From: Oscillospiraceae bacterium
GTDB taxonomy: Bacteria; Bacillota_A; Clostridia; Oscillospirales; Ruminococcaceae
Direction of reading: 5' to 3'
Length of the DNA: 6,639 nt
NCBI GenBank assembly: GCA_900766795.1
Contig: CAAFWX010000044.1
Coordinates: 1-6,639 of the forward strand
Part shown: one piece after another, positions 5,555-6,639 of the stretch
Layout of the letters: every line of letters begins with the position of its first letter
Position numbering within the stretch: the stretch's first letter is position 1
The notes under the pieces: generated by a model
Told to the model about the DNA's origin: nothing
What the model saw: only the letters and a program-made list of their open reading frames with translations
The model's database searches: none
Position numbers and translations under genes: made by a program

Positions 5555-6311
5555 GATAAACAAGGTGTTCAACGCGGGCACGGTTGACGAAAACCGCCTG
5601 TTCAATAACTTCTCGCTCACCATAAACGACGGGGAGTTTGTGTCGGTTGTTGGCTCCAACGGAAGCGGAAAAACCACGCTCCTCAATATGATTTGCGGCA
5701 CGCTTCGCCCCGACAGCGGCACGGTTATTTTCGGCGGCGAGGACATCACAAGACTCCCCGAGTTCAAGCGCGCCAGACGAATCGGGCGCGTGCTTCAGGA
5801 CCCGAAGATGGGTACCTGCGGCAGCCTGACTATTCTCGAAAACATGGCGCTTGCGGAGAACAAAAACAAGCCCTATAATCTCGGCAGAGCGGTGAACAAG
5901 CAGCGCGAGGAGTATTTCAAGACGCTTCTTGAAACCTGCAACATGGGTCTGGAAAACAGGCTCGGAGTGCTTGCGGGGTCGCTTAGCGGCGGTCAGAGGC
6001 AGGCGCTGGCGCTTATCATAGCAACTATGGTTGACATCGACCTGCTGATACTTGACGAGCACACCGCGGCGCTCGACCCGAAATCCTCGGAAACGCTGAT
6101 GGAGATAACCCAGCGCGTGGTTACCGAAAAGAAGCTGACAACGCTGATGGTAACTCACAACCTGCGTTTTGCCGTGGAATACGGCACGCGCCTGCTGATG
6201 ATGCACGGGGGAGAAGCCGTCATGGATATCAGCGGCGACGACAAGCAGAAGCTTGTTATAGAGGACATTCTCGGCAAGTTCAATGAAATCAGCATTGAGT
6301 GCGGAAACTAA
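5538..6311 (+). CDS. trpZ: TrpZ, tryptophan ABC transporter ATP-binding protein
   Basis: This cytoplasmic ATPase powers import through TrpY. All nucleotide-binding motifs are intact over the 257 residues: Walker A GSNGSGKTT (39-47), Q-loop glutamine Q87 in VLQDP, signature LSGGQRQ (149-155), Walker B LLILDEH (169-175) with catalytic E174, D-loop AALDP (177-181) and the switch histidine H207 in MVTHN. The N-terminal stretch MLQLNKINKVFN is the usual first strand. The ATG at 5538 lies inside the end of trpY (17-bp overlap) with AAGGAGG at 5525-5531, 6 nt upstream. Each half of the importer needs one ATPase, so a TrpZ homodimer is inferred. Sequence alone would only give an ABC ATPase of the amino-acid or sugar type; the operon and the Trp T-box give the name. 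Confidence 0.92.
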   Translation: MLQLNKINKVFNAGTVDENRLFNNFSLTINDGEFVSVVGSNGSGKTTLLNMICGTLRPDSGTVIFGGEDITRLPEFKRARRIGRVLQDPKMGTCGSLTILENMALAENKNKPYNLGRAVNKQREEYFKTLLETCNMGLENRLGVLAGSLSGGQRQALALIIATMVDIDLLILDEHTAALDPKSSETLMEITQRVVTEKKLTTLMVTHNLRFAVEYGTRLLMMHGGEAVMDISGDDKQKLVIEDILGKFNEISIECGN

Positions 6312-6319
6312 GTAATTTT

Positions 6320-6343
6320 GGGGAGCTTTTTCACAGGCTCCCT
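6320..6343 (+). terminator. Terminator-like hairpin after trpZ
   Basis: GGGAGC (6321-6326) pairs with GCTCCC (6337-6342), extendable by G-U pairs at both ends (6320 with 6343, 6327 with 6336), with a loop of about 8-10 nt. It starts 9 nt after the trpZ stop. The following TTATT is a poor U tract, so termination may be only partial and recQ may receive read-through. A competing 5-bp hairpin, CACAG (6332-6336) with CTGTG (6348-6352), shares the 3' half of the loop and reaches the recQ ribosome binding site. Confidence 0.55.
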
Positions 6344-6361
6344 TATTCTGTGAGGTAAAAC

Positions 6362-6639
6362 TTGGAAAAGACAGACGTACTTCAAAGATATTTCGGCCAC
6401 AGTTCCTTTCGTAAGGGACAAGGTGAACTGATTGACAACATACTCTCAGGGCGCGACTGCCTCGGAGTTATGCCAACAGGCGCGGGAAAATCCATGTGCT
6501 ATCAGATTCCCGCGCTAATGTTTGAGGGTACAACGATTGTCGTTTCTCCGCTGATTTCCCTGATGAAAGACCAGGTGGAGGCGCTTTGCCAGTCGGGTGT
6601 GCCGGCGGGGTTCATGAACTCAAGCCAGACCGACGTGGA
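6362..6639 (+). CDS. recQ: RecQ family ATP-dependent DNA helicase (5' part, runs off the window)
   Basis: RecQ helicases unwind DNA 3' to 5' in recombinational repair and replication restart. The frame is open to the window end, giving 92 codons of the first RecA-like domain. Seen are the RecQ motif 0 region YFGHSSFRKGQ (10-20; usually FRPGQ or FRxGQ), motif I/Walker A MPTGAGKSMCYQIPA (37-51) with K43, and motif Ia VVSPLISLMKDQVEAL. The most plausible start is TTG at 6362: GAGG at 6352-6355 stands 6 nt upstream and the LEKTDVLQRYFG context matches the family N-terminus. The first in-frame ATG is at 6470, inside motif I, and would remove essential residues. The C-terminal zinc-binding and HRDC domains are outside the window. 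It lies 50 bp after trpZ with no promoter recognised in the gap. Confidence 0.92.
   Translation, partial: MEKTDVLQRYFGHSSFRKGQGELIDNILSGRDCLGVMPTGAGKSMCYQIPALMFEGTTIVVSPLISLMKDQVEALCQSGVPAGFMNSSQTDV

Noticed and set aside
1..6639. CRISPR arrays, insertion sequences, attachment sites, tRNA or rRNA genes
   Set aside because: Reading both strands I saw no spaced direct repeats, transposase motifs, terminal inverted repeats or tRNA-like cloverleaf; the window is compact housekeeping and transport DNA.

Overview
The window looks like an ordinary chromosomal segment of a low- to mid-GC Gram-positive anaerobe, most likely a Clostridia member of the Ruminococcus/Oscillospiraceae type. The evidence is a tRNA-dependent T-box leader, consensus sigma-A promoter boxes, strong GGAGG ribosome binding sites, a lipoprotein substrate-binding protein, and TsaE/TsaB/Upp/RecQ proteins of Firmicutes character. 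The genus is an inference; no 16S or other marker is present. All genes lie on the + strand.

Region 1 (1-991) holds the 3' end of tsaE and the complete tsaB, overlapping by 4 bp. Both belong to the t6A37 tRNA-modification machinery. Region 2 (1066-2135) is a tight pair, rpiB (ribose-5-phosphate isomerase B) and upp (uracil phosphoribosyltransferase), 2 bp apart. They are metabolically linked through ribose-5-phosphate, PRPP and uracil salvage. Upp carries two substitutions in its normally very conserved PRPP loop. Region 3 (2196-3176) is a DUF1963/YwqG-family protein of unknown function, preceded by a GC-rich hairpin.

Region 4 (3177-6311) is the most informative part. A consensus promoter (TTGACA, 17 bp, TATAAT, with an extended -10 TG) drives a leader of about 290 nt that folds as a T-box riboswitch. 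Stem I, the specifier loop, the AG bulge, the GGUGNRA terminal loop, the antiterminator and the competing terminator can all be placed base by base. The specifier is UGG (Trp), so the downstream ABC transporter is read as trpXYZ: a lipoprotein binding protein, a membrane permease and an ATPase, predicted to import tryptophan when uncharged tRNA-Trp accumulates. Trp T-box control of trpXYZ is already known from comparative genomics, so the system is not new in kind. Individual details are unusual: an elaborated three-way-junction domain between Stem I and the last hairpin, a C-to-U change in the antiterminator bulge, and a post-terminator hairpin that competes for the terminator 3' arm.

Region 5 (6312-6639) has a small terminator-like hairpin, then the 5' end of recQ with a probable TTG start, cut by the window edge. 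No mobile element, CRISPR array, tRNA or rRNA gene was seen, and no wholly novel system was found.
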